Shown here: positions 10,097 through 21,251 of the stretch, in pieces
Position numbering within the stretch: position 1 is the first letter of the stretch
How the letters are laid out: every line of letters begins with the position of its first letter
Assembly: GCA_035222895.1 (NCBI GenBank)
Contig: JAVYIG010000066.1
Coordinates: 854,501 to 918,500, forward strand
Direction of reading: 5' to 3'
DNA: 64,000 nt
From: Strongylocentrotus droebachiensis
Taxonomy: Eukaryota; Echinodermata; Echinoidea; Camarodonta; Strongylocentrotidae
Translations under genes and position numbers: made by a program
Notes under the pieces: generated by a model
The model's input: only the letters and a program-made list of their open reading frames with translations
Databases searched by the model: none
What the model was told of the DNA's origin: nothing

Positions 10097-11659
10097 AAAT
10101 AATAATAAGAGTTATGATGATGATGATGATGATAACAATAATAATAATAAAGATAGTAATAATATTAATAATAATGATACAAATAATAACTCATATGATG
10201 ATGATGATAATAATAATAATAAAAATAATGAAAATAATAATGATAATAATAATAATAACCTTTAATTTGTTTTGCGCATAATAATTACAATGCTATTCTC
10301 TATGCGCTTTACATTATAATTGGAGAATATAAACATAATACAGAAATGATAAACACTACTAAAAGAAAAGATAGGTCTGAAGGGCTTTCTTAAACGTATC
10401 GAGAGAAGATATATTCCTTATTGGAACGGGTTGAGAATTGCACAGAGCTAGAACTGATGCCATGAAGGATCGGCTTTTCCTTAAGTCTTCATGTTTACAG
10501 GGTGTACAGCCAGAAGATGTGATGACGATCGAAGAGTACATACTCATGTGTTTATGAATAAGATTTGATATATAATATGATGTACATAGGTGTCGATCCC
10601 GGGGGGATGGGGGGGGGGGATATATCCACCCCCATGCCATTACAATCAATTATGATCATATGCTAGTATTTGATTCATTTATCATTAATCTATCAACTAT
10701 TTTAATCTAGTATCTGATTTATTTATTATTTATCTACTGACTCTGATGCTACCTTGGTATTTCTAACTCTTGTCCTTTCTTTTCACTACCATCGTAGTAC
10801 CCACACCATCCTTGTCACCGAGTGTCTCTTCTCCACCACAATCAGATTCAACTGGAGTCCCTTCTGGTCCAACAGCAACTGCCGTAGGAAGCGCTGTTGG
10901 TGCTATTGTTGTGATTGTTATCGTTATTATTCTCATCATCTTTTACAAGCGAAGAAGGTTAGAGAGATACCTTGTACTTAACTTTTACCTCTCATCAGTC
11001 CATTCTCATCGTACTCCTCCACGCAAGGGTAAAACCTGATGGTCATGAAAAAAAAGCTGAATTATGATTGTATTTGTTCTTTAATCTATAAAGTTATTTA
11101 ATTACTTTCTTCTTCGTTTTCAAATGCTATTCAATGTAAATATTCTAAAGCATAACGCTTTCTAAATGTTATGGCAGCCAGTTTAAAAGACATATTATGT
11201 TAATGACACGTATTTTAAAAATACCATAGCAATTCCCATATGCCGACTTTCATGTTGACATGTCAATATATACCTATTAATTGGGACTCAATGTTGATAT
11301 TCTAAAGCATAACGCTTTTTAAATGTTATCACAACCCGCTTGAAAGACTTATTATGTTAATGACATGCGTTATAAAAGTCCCATACCAATTTCCACATGT
11401 CATGTTGACCTGTTTCTACATAACCATTCCTTGGGACTTTATTATTTGTTAAATATTATGTATTTCATCTATGCAATTTATCTATGCGTTCATAATATTA
11501 ACTTTCAGCGATGAATCAGCCACTACTTCGTCTCCTCAGGTTGAGAACCCTGTATTTGACCAGTCAGAGACAAACGTCCATACCTACCTAGAACCGGATA
11601 CCGCTTCTCAGAGCTACGCGTATCCTACCAACCATCATATCTACCAAGATACTATATAA
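5996..11659 (+). CDS. Gene A: single C-type lectin transmembrane receptor without phosphatase, possibly decaying
   Basis: Five phase-compatible exons: 5996-6150, 6804-6916, 8323-8504 (C-type lectin domain, paralogous to lectin 1 of gene B), 10798-10957 (stalk and transmembrane) and 11509-11659 (tail and stop). The lectin motifs SLGGDMPIITSAEQN, YYIGLEKMDDGTYRWINGT and RRPICQ are intact. The stalk is Ser/Thr/Pro-rich, the helix is GAIVVIVIVIILIIFY followed by KRRR, and the tail ends IYQDTI. Two defects lie in exon 1: the donor after AEQN is GG where gene B has GT, and the ATG of the gene B leader has no counterpart (an in-frame TGA precedes). Later exons stay open, so either a distinct leader and donor are used or decay began recently. 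A polyA signal AATAAA sits at 12172. Confidence 0.6.
7150..7375 (-). mobile_element. tRNA-derived SINE, minus strand
   Basis: On the minus strand the head reads GGCGCGATGGCTCCTTGG then a B-box-like GGGTTCGAAACC, the internal Pol III promoter boxes of a tRNA-derived SINE. Part of it (25625-25745) is shared with the gene B copy, so it predates the block duplication. Confidence 0.65.
8100..8310 (+). repeat. About 110-bp direct tandem duplication in the gene A intron
   Basis: Two copies of a unit containing GGACCTATGTCTC, a TA run, AGTATTTCCGTGGAAT and GTAGGCCTATAA. The gene B copy has a single unit (29147-29275), so the tandem copy arose after the block duplication. Confidence 0.75.
8525..8610 (+). 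repeat. Dispersed CTGGATTTATTCAGCGCTT repeat with ATA microsatellite
   Basis: GATAATAATAATAAT followed by a segment with paired GCGCTTAA/GAGCGCTTT. Similar tails occur at 10260-10320 and 57950-58010. It resembles the 3' ends of LINE/SINE families common in marine invertebrates. Confidence 0.55.
8620..8900 (+). repeat. 10-bp minisatellite (TTTCACCATG)n, about 28 copies
   Basis: Strictly periodic 10-bp unit with two variants (T to G at the first or second position giving TGTCACCATG, and CACG for CATG). Because 10 is not a multiple of 3, every frame reads MFHHVSPCFT repeats. It sits in the gene A intron at the place corresponding to the foldback element in gene B. Confidence 0.97.
9115..9560 (+). 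repeat. Right end of the duplicated block (copy A)
   Basis: After an (AAT)n run this sequence matches 33800-34270 with scattered differences (for example CCTGCACTAGACGGGCTGTC against CCTGCTCTAGACAGGCTTTC). In gene B it lies just upstream of lectin domain 2. The two copies diverge after about 9570/34340, fixing one duplication boundary. Confidence 0.8.
9583..10025. other. Intronic sequence of gene A with poly-G tract
   Basis: Poly-G run at 9591-9602, otherwise AT-rich sequence without recognisable genes. Confidence 0.5.
10040..10262 (+). repeat. (AAT)n/(GAT)n microsatellite
   Basis: Long AAT and GAT trinucleotide run. It abuts the 3' end of a minus-strand LINE fragment, consistent with a LINE tail microsatellite. 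Confidence 0.95.
10262..10540 (-). mobile_element. 3' end of a LINE, minus strand
   Basis: Minus-strand translation gives SRSFMASVLALCNSQPVPIR then SSLDTFKKALQTYLFF and stop, the C-terminal reverse transcriptase signature of CR1-like LINEs, followed by the microsatellite tail. Confidence 0.75.
10585..10640. repeat. Poly-G repeat terminus GTGTCGATCCCGGGGGGATG
   Basis: The same motif followed by poly-G and ATATATCC recurs at 17203-17245, so it is a dispersed repeat edge, not a local homopolymer alone. Confidence 0.6.
10798..10957 (+). CDS. Gene A stalk and transmembrane exon
   Basis: Phase 1 in, phase 2 out. Encodes VPTPSLSPSVSSPPQSDSTG, a probable O-glycosylated stalk, then GSAVGAIVVIVIVIILIIFY and KRRR. 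Its arrangement mirrors the gene B transmembrane exon at 51863, suggesting common origin. Confidence 0.75.
11135..11440 (+). repeat. Direct tandem duplication, unit about 158 bp
   Basis: ATTCTAAAGCATAACGCTTT and ATTATGTTAATGACA occur twice at the same spacing. Lies in the intron between the gene A transmembrane and tail exons. Confidence 0.8.
11509..11659 (+). CDS. Gene A terminal exon: short tyrosine-bearing cytoplasmic tail
   Basis: Enters in phase 2 and encodes about 49 residues ending in TAA. Visible short motifs: ENPVF (NPxF, compatible with endocytic or PTB adaptors), THYLEP-like HTYLEP, SYAYP and HIYQDTI. The last is ITIM-like (Y-x-x-I) but has His at the -2 position, so it is not a consensus ITIM. 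Assignment to gene A rests on phase and position. Confidence 0.65.
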
Positions 11660-12171
11660 ACCGATAAACTATCATGGCTTCCTTTTCTTCGTCCTGTGCT
11701 CATCTTTCTTCGTTTTCATTTGCCATGACTACTCGCGTTACTCCTAAATCTTTTGATATCGGGGATCAGTTGAAATATTTCCTTTTGAAATACCATGATT
11801 TGCACATGTATGACAAATGTGGGTAAAAATAGTTGTAGACCTTAGGTCCCACCACTACATGAAAGTCAGGGTATGGGATTAGTTTCTGTAAATTAATATA
11901 TATATAATTATACATAATTATATATTCATCTTCCTTCATTGAAGTTTGTTATACACTCTCATTTTCTGAATAATGTGAATGATGTATAAGAAAAGCATGA
12001 ATCTTACATCATGGAGCAACAAAACGTAATTCTATTTTCTTTTTCTTTTTTTTTCTTTCATTTTTCTATCTGCTGAGGTATCTGAAAACGAAATATATGA
12101 TATGTTTTGAATGATTCAATGCAGATGCAAATAGAAGGGAACAATATTGAGTCATGTATATACACGTATGC

Positions 12172-12177
12172 AATAAA
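12172..12177 (+). promoter_or_regulatory. Candidate polyA signal of gene A
   Basis: AATAAA about 510 bases after the gene A stop codon. It is the first canonical hexamer in the otherwise unremarkable AT-rich 3' flank. Confidence 0.4.
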
Positions 12178-12589
12178 GTACAAAGGCATATTCCATATCA
12201 TGTTAATCGTGTTTTGAGATATCAATAGGAAAATACAATGTTCTACGGTACTTGTTGTCTGTATTGATTATTAGTGTTATTGCCTGGTATTGGTGGTGGA
12301 AAGAATTATTGCCACATTTCTGGACGATAATTAATAAATTACCGATTGTTATTATTATCATTATTATTATTGTTATTACTTTTATTATTACTAGTACTAT
12401 TACTATACTAAGACTACTAAGTAAGCAGTGGAATTCAAGTTGATTAATAGGTCAACGATAAATGGTGAATATAAACATAGACTATGCATAATAACATAAA
12501 AATGATATCATTGTAATATATGTGGGAAGGATGTTTAGGTTAACGTTAAATAGTAGAATTAGAAGTTAATTAATAGAGATAGATGATGC

Positions 12590-13720
12590 AATCAAAGTGA
12601 ACATTTATATATGACCATATGAAAAATGACTTTAGCGATTTTAAGCAAATTTGGGCATACACCCGTTGAAATTGATAGGTTAAATATATATGTCAGAGGG
12701 GTTACGATATTAAAGATTATTTGTTTCAATAAGTGAACACTTATACAATCATGGCCACTAGATTTTGTAGAATTTAGGTGTTGAACCACATTGATAACTT
12801 CATAAACATTGGTTGGAGTGAGAAATAAGGAATTTTCACGTGGGAAATTCAAGGACTTACTGTAGTCCATGTCACCTGAATCAATATTAGTTGCTAAATT
12901 AGGGCCTATATACTCATTGAAAGCTTTTGAAATTTTAATTGGATCTGTTGTTTGTTGTTCATTAATTAAGAAACATGTATTACTTTCTGTATTTTTCTTG
13001 CCTAAGAGTTCCTTTACAGTTTTCCATAATAGATTATTGTTAGTTTGATTACTTTCTATGTTGTTAGAGTAATATAACTTCTTGGACAATCGTATAAGAG
13101 ATATGAGATGATTCCTATACGTTTTATACTTCTTAAGCTTGTCGTTGCATTGACTAGTGAGGGCTTCCTTATACAACTTATTACGAGCGACTATGGAGCG
13201 CAAAATACCCTCAGTAATCCATGGTTGTTTGGCCTTTTTACCTTTTTTTTATTTTGACAAAGGGAAATATTCTTATGATAATAATAGAATATAATTTTCA
13301 GAAATTGTTCTTATGCTACATTCACGTCAGATGCAGATAATACATCGCCCCATTCGTATTGGGCTAAATCTAAGTTTAACGATTCAATATTTTGTTTTGT
13401 TGTTTTCTATGCATTGCACAATTATTTGTAGTCATCTGTTGAACAAAGTGAACTTTAGAAACAACAAATATCGGTAAATGGTCAGAAATATCGTAATACA
13501 ACAGACCATTTATAACTTATTATGAGCTACATTGGAAAAAATATTATCAATTAGAGTTTGAGAAGTACATGAAATTCTGGTCGGTTTATCAATATGTGAG
13601 TTAAATGCGTAAAATTGCAGTGTAGTACTAAATTTCAAATGCTTTGCAAAAACTCAATTCAAATTCTTTGTAATATGCCAATGATGATGCTTTTGTGATT
13701 ATGTAAATTTTATTTGTATC
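12590..13720 (-). mobile_element. 5'-truncated LINE fragment, minus strand
   Basis: Minus strand 13203-12592 is open for 203 codons and reads YRNHLISLIRLSKKLYY, LLWKTVKELLGKK and HLLKQIIFNIVTPLTYIFNL, the linker between endonuclease and reverse transcriptase in the same LINE class as the first element. Sequence to about 13720 is a degenerate endonuclease part. Reading stops before the reverse transcriptase catalytic motifs. Confidence 0.8.
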
Positions 13721-13859
13721 ATTGTATCTTTGAATGTAAACCATTTTTACCTAATAAATCCTTTGATGAGGCAAATGAGGCAAAGAAAAAAACACATGAA
13801 TAGTCAATTTCATCCGACACTTTATACATTGCCCATATACCGAAAAAGCCCCTCTATTA

Positions 13860-13995
13860 TGGAGGGGAGCAACGTAAATAATGACATAAGTGCCGTGCCG
13901 GTGAACGAACCCACTACCTTTTCATTCTCAGTCGAATGTTTTAGAAGACTCGACTACGCCACCTCAAGCCACCGGGAGCCTGGTTTATGTAGCAG
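13860..13995 (-). mobile_element. Probable tRNA-derived SINE head, minus strand
   Basis: Minus-strand sequence contains GGTGGCGTAGTCGAGTC and, about 45 bases on, GTAGTGGGTTCGTTC, reminiscent of A and B boxes. Body and tail are not clear. Confidence 0.4.
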
Positions 13996-15230
13996 CTAGA
14001 GACAATATACACCGATGTTTTGGATGGTCAGAGTTTTAATGGTTAGTTCAGCTCCTATTTTGTAGATTTAGTAATTGGAAATGCCAGCATTTGAACAGTA
14101 GTCTATTCAAAAGGCCTTTAGGGAGGTCAAAACCAGATCAGGCGATACAATCCGCGTTCTGAATGATACATTGAAACATTTTACGAAAATGGTCAAATGG
14201 GCATTGGTCCGCTTTTACCATATCATTAAAACAAATTTGAGACATAGATATGATATTACATGGACTTATTCTGTCAGTTTTAGTTTAAGAATTTTTCGTC
14301 ATTTCATGGCCGAGATTCCGAGGCCCCCCTCAGCTGAGGGAGTACCAAAATAACCTGCCATTTTAGGGTCAAATTGTTACAATCCCCTTAGATCAGATAT
14401 AGACCTAAAAGTTTAAACAGGGTTCTTTTTCTTCACTATATAACTTCCAGTACTAGACATGTTAGGAATAGATTTTCTGAACATTTGAATCGATGCCTTC
14501 GTCTTGCAACCACTCCATTTGTGCCAAAGTTTACTGGTTTAAGCAGCTTACTGCCGGAAAACATTGCAACTTTTCCTACTGATATAAGCTACATGCATAC
14601 CACTCTTGACTGTCTTAACCCTTGAAATTAAGGTTCATGAGAAGACACATATTTATAATATCGCAAACGTATATGTATGGAAATAATTGATTAAGTATAC
14701 TAAAATGTTTAGGACCCATATCAAAAAGTTTGGGTCACTGGAAAGTGCATTTACTATTACCAAAAAAATGTTCTATGGAGAATGACGTGAAAAACACGTC
14801 TTCTTTTACATCCATTTTAATTCTGCTAAAAGTTACACTTATTTTGCCTAATTAATTTATTGACTATTATACGACAAAAACTATGTTCTTTCTAGTAAAG
14901 TAAACAAATTACAATTTCATTGTGACTTACTAGTGGGTTTTATTTGTTATAGTTGTCATCACTGTTCTTTTCAGCTCGTTTTCTGTATAAAATCAACGAG
15001 CCGAGCGACAGAGCTTTATTACCATGTCACAATTTGGCATACCGCCCTCTCCTAATTTTTAGTTTAAGAAAGTCATTTCTTAATGTAATTTTATCTTTCC
15101 AACCATACAAAAACTCGTTTAGATTAGTCAAAATTATCCCCCGCGTCTTCGAGATGTAAGGCTAGCACATCTTTACCGAGCGAAAGTTTTTTGTGAGATG
15201 ATTCAGTTTGAGTGTGTGTGTGTGTGTGTT
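13996..15230. other. Intergenic sequence, nothing recognised
   Basis: AT-rich sequence. A possible reverse transcriptase-like stretch at 14450-14630 is too degraded to assign. A (TG)n run lies at 15213-15228. Confidence 0.5.
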
Positions 15231-15395
15231 TGGTTTTTACAGACGTGTATTAATCAGATATGATTATTTACATCTGGGGACCGACATTTAAACGTCACCA
15301 TCCGAAAGACGTGAATCAGTTTCGAACCTGCGTCCTCGGCTGAATCAGTTTGTAACTTCAACTGTTAGCCGGATTACAGGCGCACGCCACAAAAC
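15230..15395 (-). mobile_element. tRNA-derived SINE, copy 1
   Basis: Minus strand carries GTGGCGTGCGCCTGTAATCC and GCAGGTTCGAAACTG (B-box-like). A near-identical copy in the same orientation lies at 16555-16725, so the two flank the palindromic MITE. Confidence 0.65.
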
Positions 15396-15605
15396 GCCTA
15401 GTTCATTTTCAATCTTATTCTTCCCTTATTTTTCTTCATTTCCTTTCCCTTCCTTTGATGTTTTCTTCAGAGTCAGACTGCACTGTAATAATAATAATTT
15501 TCTTTTTACTGTGTCACCTATAGTCTCTGTCACGGTCCACGTACTTAATACAATAAAATTGCTCAGTGGTGAAACGATTACGGCTGCACAGAGATACGGG
15601 ATATA

Positions 15606-16485
15606 CAGTGCGTCCCAGAAAAAACGAAACCGAGAAGTATCGATGTTTTACCATAACTTAATCGCAACCATAATTAATGAACGTTACATATTTGGAAAGC
15701 TTAGAGTCTCGTCTTTCATGTGATGCTACTCAGATAATGCATATTTCACGCATGAGTGATTAAAAGCAATTTGAAGGAAGGAAACCAAAAAGACATTTGG
15801 CGGGCGGTATCTGAATTTCGAAGAAAAATTCACATTTCTAGAAAGTTGAGTTTCTGCCCTTTCATATGACACCTCAATCAGGAAAAATGAGCGAGGAATG
15901 ACAAAGTTCTGTTTGTTTGAAGTAGCCCTTACATTTTCATAATTTTAACAAACGAATTCGTTTTCACTGGGTGCCTGCCGTAGCAAAAAGCAGATTTGAC
16001 AAAAGACTTAACTCCGTTTCGTTGACAATCAGCCATGCATGAAGACTCTCGTCTACGGCTGATTGTAAACGAAACGGAGTTAAGTCTTTTGTTAATTTCG
16101 TTTATTGATACGGCAGGCAGCAAGTGAAAACGATTTCGTTTAATAAAATTATGGAAATGCAAGCACTACTTTAAACAAACAGAACTTTGTTATTCCTCGC
16201 TCATTTTTCCTGATTGAGGTGTCATATGAAAGGGCAGAAACTCAACTTTTTAGAAATGTGAATTTTTCTTCGAAATTCAGATACCGCCCGCCAAATGTCT
16301 TTTTGGTTTCCTTCCTTCAAATTGCTTTTAATCACTCATGCGTGAAATATGCATTATCTAAGTAGCATCACATGAAAGAGGAGACTCTAAGCTTTCCAAA
16401 TATGTATCATTCATTAATTATAGTTGTGATTAAGTTATGATAGAACATCGATACTTCTCGGTTTCGTTTTTTCTGGGACGCACTG
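15606..16485. mobile_element. Palindromic MITE, copy 1 (880 bp, TA target site)
   Basis: Starts CAGTGCGTCCCAGAAAAAAC and ends with its inverse complement, flanked by TA on both sides, as in Tc1/mariner-type elements. The arms, about 430 bp each, are complementary almost to the centre (about 16040), so the whole element can fold into one hairpin. No transposase is encoded; the open frame on the minus strand lies inside the palindrome arms. Confidence 0.9.
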
Positions 16486-16554
16486 TAGTTATATCGTGTA
16501 CACAGAGCATGACTGATGCATTTTATTCAGTTCCAATAGGGTCCCGTGTGTGTG

Positions 16555-16725
16555 TATTTGGTTTTTACAGACGCGTATCAATCAGATATGATTATTTACG
16601 TCTGGGGACCGACCTTTAACGTCACCATCCGAAAGACGTGACTCAGTTTCGAACCTGCGTCCTCGGCTGAATCAGTTTGTAACTTCCACTGTTAGCTGGA
16701 TTACAGGCGCACGCCACAACGCCTA
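16555..16725 (-). mobile_element. tRNA-derived SINE, copy 2
   Basis: Same family and orientation as 15230-15395, sharing GGGGACCGAC, CACCATCCGAAAGACGTGA and GAACCTGCGTCCTCGGCTGA. Confidence 0.65.
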
Positions 16726-16729
16726 GTCC

Positions 16730-17630
16730 TAGGGTCTTAGGGTCCATTTAGCTCCTTACGTTTTTATATGTTTTTAGCTTTTATAGGATTCACATGTGTA
16801 CCGTCAAGGAAAAAGTTTGAGAAACCTTGGCTTAGAGTTTCTATCGATCAAGTTATCTTGCATGTTAATAGCTGATCAACCCCGAGAGCGTCCGGGGGCT
16901 CCACATCCTCAACCCCAGACCAAAGAACTCACGCTTACGCCCTCACAGTGAGTGATTTCTATTTCGGTGTTAGTTATTGATGATGGAATAGATTTGTTTC
17001 GTACAGGGGTTGTATAAAAACATATTTGCAATGATTGTATTCCAGTGTTATTGCATGATTTAAAACTTGCTTAAAGCCTATCAGCACTAGTTTGACCAGG
17101 AGGGATTACAGCTCCATGTGTGGTCACTGGCAGGTGGTTATCTCATCAAATTAGCTCTCAATTAACATAATCATGAAGGACCAACGGGTAACGCTTAGGC
17201 ATGGGTGTCGATCCCGGGGGGATGGGGGGGGGGGGGGGATATATCCCCCCAAATATTTCAGGTGGGGGGGGGGGGATGGCCTGTACAATCACCCCCCCCA
17301 ATAATTCACCATAACAATTTAAACAAATGAAGAGAAAATTTAATGAGAGCCCGATGAGAATAGTTAATGGTTATTACTCGCAAGATGACCATCAATATAC
17401 ACATTTTGCTATCTCATTTTCATAATACATGTTTTGTATAGTCACTAATGGGCCTAATTAGTGGCCGTTAACACTAACAGTAGTATACAATTCCTTTCCA
17501 GAAGCTATTGCGACAAGCATTGCCGGGAGATAACATGCTACCCACCACTCGGGCTGTGCATGCGAAGATTAGAGAACGAAGGTTCCATACGTACATCATG
17601 TGGGGAAACTGAATTCTGACAAGGGTTAAT
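16730..17630. other. Intergenic repeat-rich stretch
   Basis: Contains an inverted relative (17050-17190) of the MITE found at 1665, two poly-G tracts (17216-17240, 17266-17276) and no credible gene. Confidence 0.5.
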
Positions 17631-18660
17631 ATAGAGAACAGTACAACGAATCGTTTTCTTTCTCTAATAATTAAGTAAAACGGCAAAGCTTCCGCGCTTT
17701 GCGCGGGAGGGGGGGCAACTGAATTCAGACTAGGATTAAGAGTTATAATTAAATGAAAAGTAAAATTACACGATACAACGAATCGTCTTCTTTTTCTAAT
17801 AATTTAATGAAACGTGGAAGCTTCCGCGCTTTGCGCGGGATGGGCAAATATGATTTCAGGCGTGGATTAAGAGTAATAATCAAATGAAACGTCAAAGCTT
17901 CCGCGCTTTGCGCGGGAGGGAGGAAACTGAATTCACACAAGGACACGATACAACGAATCGTCTTCCTTCTCTAATAATTTAATGAAACGTGAAAGCTTCC
18001 GCGCTACGCGCGGGATGGGCGAAAATGATTTCAGACGTGGATTAAGAGTAAAAATCAAATGAATTGTCAAAGCTTCCCCGCTTCGCGAGGGAGGAGGGGG
18101 GGGGGGAACTGAATTCAGTCAAGAATTAAGAGTCGAGAAAGGTACATATCGAATGATCTAATGAAACGTCAGAGCTTTTCCGCGCTACGCCCGGAGGAAG
18201 GGGAACTTGATTCAAATTCAGACAAGGATTTAGAGTCGAGATTGGTACATCGTATCGTCTTCTTTCTGTAATAATCTAATGAAACGCCAAAGCTTCCGCG
18301 CTATGCGCGGAGGGAAGGGAACCTGATTCAAACATTAAGGATTAAGAGTCGAGAATGGTACATCGAATCGTCTTCTTTCTTTAATAATCTAATAAAACGT
18401 CAGAGCTTCCGCGCTACGCGCGGAGGGAGGGGAACCTGATTCCAACATTAAGGATTAAGAGTCGAGAATGGTACATCGAATCGTCTTCTTTCTTTAATAA
18501 TCTAATAAAACGTCAGAGCTTTTCCGCGCTACGCCCGGAGGAAGGGGATTCAAACAAGGATCAAGAGTCGAGAACGGTCCAACGAATCGTCTTCTTTCTC
18601 TAATAATTTAATGAAACGTCAAAGCTTCCGCGCTTCGCGTGGGAAGGGGGAAACTCCTCC
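17630..18660 (+). repeat. Irregular tandem array with GCGC palindromic core
   Basis: About nine to ten copies of a unit containing AATCGTCTTCTTTCT, TAATAATTTAATGAAACGT and AGCTTCCGCGCTTTGCGCGG. Spacing between cores varies (about 77 to 132 bp). One inverted copy sits alone at 31040-31140 inside the foldback element. The GCGC core is a short hairpin. Confidence 0.9.
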
Positions 18661-19740
18661 CTCCCTGCACCCAACCCCCTAAGGAGCGCGGTTCGCGTGC
18701 TCACTGCCCCCCCCCCTAAAATGAAATCCTGGCTACGCGCTTGGGGATGGGGTGCAACCTGCCACACGCTTCTATCTCTTGGTTGCTTTGATCCATTGCC
18801 GAAAATATTTTGGCACCTATATCATCCCCCCAACCACGGATACAAATCGACACCCTTGCGCTTAAGCATTGTTGGCTATACAGAGGGCGCAAGTAGATAC
18901 AAGTAATGCAGACCCGCTTTAAAGAGAAGATACATATTTGTTAATAGATTTTCAATCGGATTTTGCTCAATCTTAAACTGACCTCCTCTTCTCATTTTTT
19001 ATATTGCTTTTAAGACCAGCTTAATACCGGGGTGGAGTTCTCCTTTAATGCACATCGGCGTACGAGGCGGGGGGGGGGGGGGGGGGGGGGGGGTGCTTGA
19101 GATGCCCGAATGAAGTGCCCGAGTATGCAATTTCTGTAATTTCCACTACAAAAAGGTTCGCTCCCCCGCATAAGATTCAGGAATTGAAGAGTTCAGGTTC
19201 GGCCCAGAGGTGTGATCCCCCTTCAGCGAAATTGTGTCTATACGCCAATGTCAATGAGCAGGGAAATTACCATTCAAGGACAGTTGTCGGATGTTTCTTT
19301 CTGGTTCATATTAGGCTTAGGGACATGATTATCATATAGCATTATATTTCCTTACGTTATTCCCATATCAAGATGGCTATGGATGCGAAGGGACCGTGCC
19401 CCTTCAACAAAAATTGCTTGATTTTCTTTGTACAGTTAACACCCTGAGTGATATTAGTACAAACGAGCTGTCTAGAAATTATGTTTGGATGGGATGAATA
19501 TTTCTGTTACGATGAATAGAAACATGAAGAGTAGAGCAACTTTATTTCGAACCTAGACAATTATTATACACACACATGCGTGGAATCAGAATTCTGTCGC
19601 CATGCAGTTGAGAACTGATTTGTTCGTGCAATCACTTTATGGAGCTTCACTATGATAATATTCTACATGGGATATATCATGGAGACCCCCTCACAATAGT
19701 TGTTAGACGTACATCCTTTTCCTGAAATTCATGAGCACCC
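18660..19740. other. Intergenic sequence with long poly-G
   Basis: Poly-G of over 20 bases at 19070-19092. No gene or named repeat recognised. Confidence 0.5.
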
Positions 19741-20579
19741 TTTTAGAAAACGATGAGCTGGAAATCAGAAATAACTTCGTTGCTCTCATACATTTACGTA
19801 CCACCACCCTCTAATTAGTGGTGTTAGTCAACAATGAGGATCGAAGTGCATTGTCTCTAATTTGATACATGGCATAATCGACTTTCTTTTCAATTATCAG
19901 TCACAATATTTGGATACTGGAATCAGATTACAGGCCACTCCAATCTGCTCTGTCTTACCACTTTTTATTTTCATGCCTGATTGATTAAGGGAATTAGTAT
20001 TGTATCAATAATGTATTCATTCTGCCATTATTTACAGTGCAACTTCCAGGTTAAGAAAACAAATTGTCGTAGTACATTGGGGGCTTTGAAACAAATAAAT
20101 GAACCCATTATTCATACAAAAAATATAGGTCACTTGTACTTTGCTATCGACAAGGATGTACCATAGATGTAATAATAAAGTAAATTATTAATATGATGTT
20201 GATTTGATCGAGTTCGACCTTCAGAGAATCCACGTTCCTTCCTATTTCCTGGTATCATCAATGGCTAGTATGACCATCAATGCGAAGTATTCAGCTGGAG
20301 AAAAAAATACTAGAAAACATGTGGAAAATATTATTAAAATACATCATGCTTCTACATTACATGTAATGATGGAAAATCGGAACTTACAGTTGACAATGTT
20401 TCCGTTCCAATGTTTTTTGCCATTTGAAGTACATGTGTTCAATGTATTCATTCCTACCGTAGTGAGTATAAAGATCATACAAATTACAATGAGAGAACAT
20501 CATACTAATATGTTGCTACACGTCTGTACACCTCTTTGCATGCAATTCATGAGCACCCTTCATTTCTCCGTCGTTTAGG

Positions 20580-21050
20580 AAAATGCATAAAAGAAACTTA
20601 AAACTTATATACCAAACTTTTATTCTACCTCATCTAGATTATGCGGACAAAATATGACTTCCTAGAAATAAGTCTTCCTATGAAAATACATCAATCAATA
20701 ATTACAAAAGCTTCAAAATAGAGCAGGAAGAACTATTCTGAAATTAAAGCCTCAATTACATTTTCTGTTACTTCAACGCATGGAATACTTGGGCGGGAGA
20801 CTTTAAAAGCTCGCCAGATTTTCCATATAAGGGTTTATGTTTGAAATCCTCAATAACATGACACCAAATTAATTAACGGTAAACATAGGTTATACCCCTA
20901 GACCTCATCAGCTACGGTACCTTAATCTTTCCGTTCCAATACCCCCGAACAAACAACCGCAAACGCGATTGCACACCTCTGTATTTATTCAAACAATCTC
21001 TTTCACAACTAAATTAATTAATACCGTACGACCTCAATATAATTATTTTT
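20580..21050 (+). mobile_element. LINE 3' fragment in unit 1
   Basis: Translation gives LIYQTFILPHLDYAD and, after a frameshift, LQNRAGRTILKLKPQ, the C-terminal region of LINE reverse transcriptase. It is duplicated together with the unit, so the insertion preceded the duplication. Confidence 0.7.
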
Positions 21051-21140
21051 CCTTTTTTCTTTAAATACCATTATTCTTGATGTTTTGTTTTGTGTTCTCC
21101 CCTCCCCCCCCCCCCCCCCCCCCCCCACTTTTTTTTTCAG

Positions 21141-21251
21141 GTCCCCATGGACGACCAGCCGCACTATGCAAACGTAGCTGAAAATGGGCTATCCAGCCGT
21201 CTGTTTTCTCTGTCTTTTTGCCTTTTTCGTTGTACATTCTTGCTCATGTAA
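21141..21251 (+). CDS. Orphan terminal exon Z1 (YANV tail)
   Basis: A very strong pyrimidine tract and CAG precede an open frame of 36 codons and TAA. It reads VPMDDQPHYANVAENGLSSR and then a hydrophobic/cysteine-rich end (LFSLSFCLFRCTFLLM). YANV fits the pY-x-N Grb2-SH2 binding pattern. The frame is phase 0. A polyA signal AATAAA follows at 21343. No lectin or transmembrane exon was found directly upstream, so it may be an alternative last exon of gene A or a leftover of a deleted paralogue. Confidence 0.4.
   Translation, partial: VPMDDQPHYANVAENGLSSRLFSLSFCLFRCTFLLM

Noticed and set aside
10027..10281. Poly-Asn/Ile open frames
   Set aside because: Translation of an (AAT)n/(GAT)n microsatellite.
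15929..16162. 77-codon minus-strand frame repeated at 40523-40756
   Set aside because: Both lie inside the arms of the palindromic MITE; similarity is due to the element, and no protein family was recognised.
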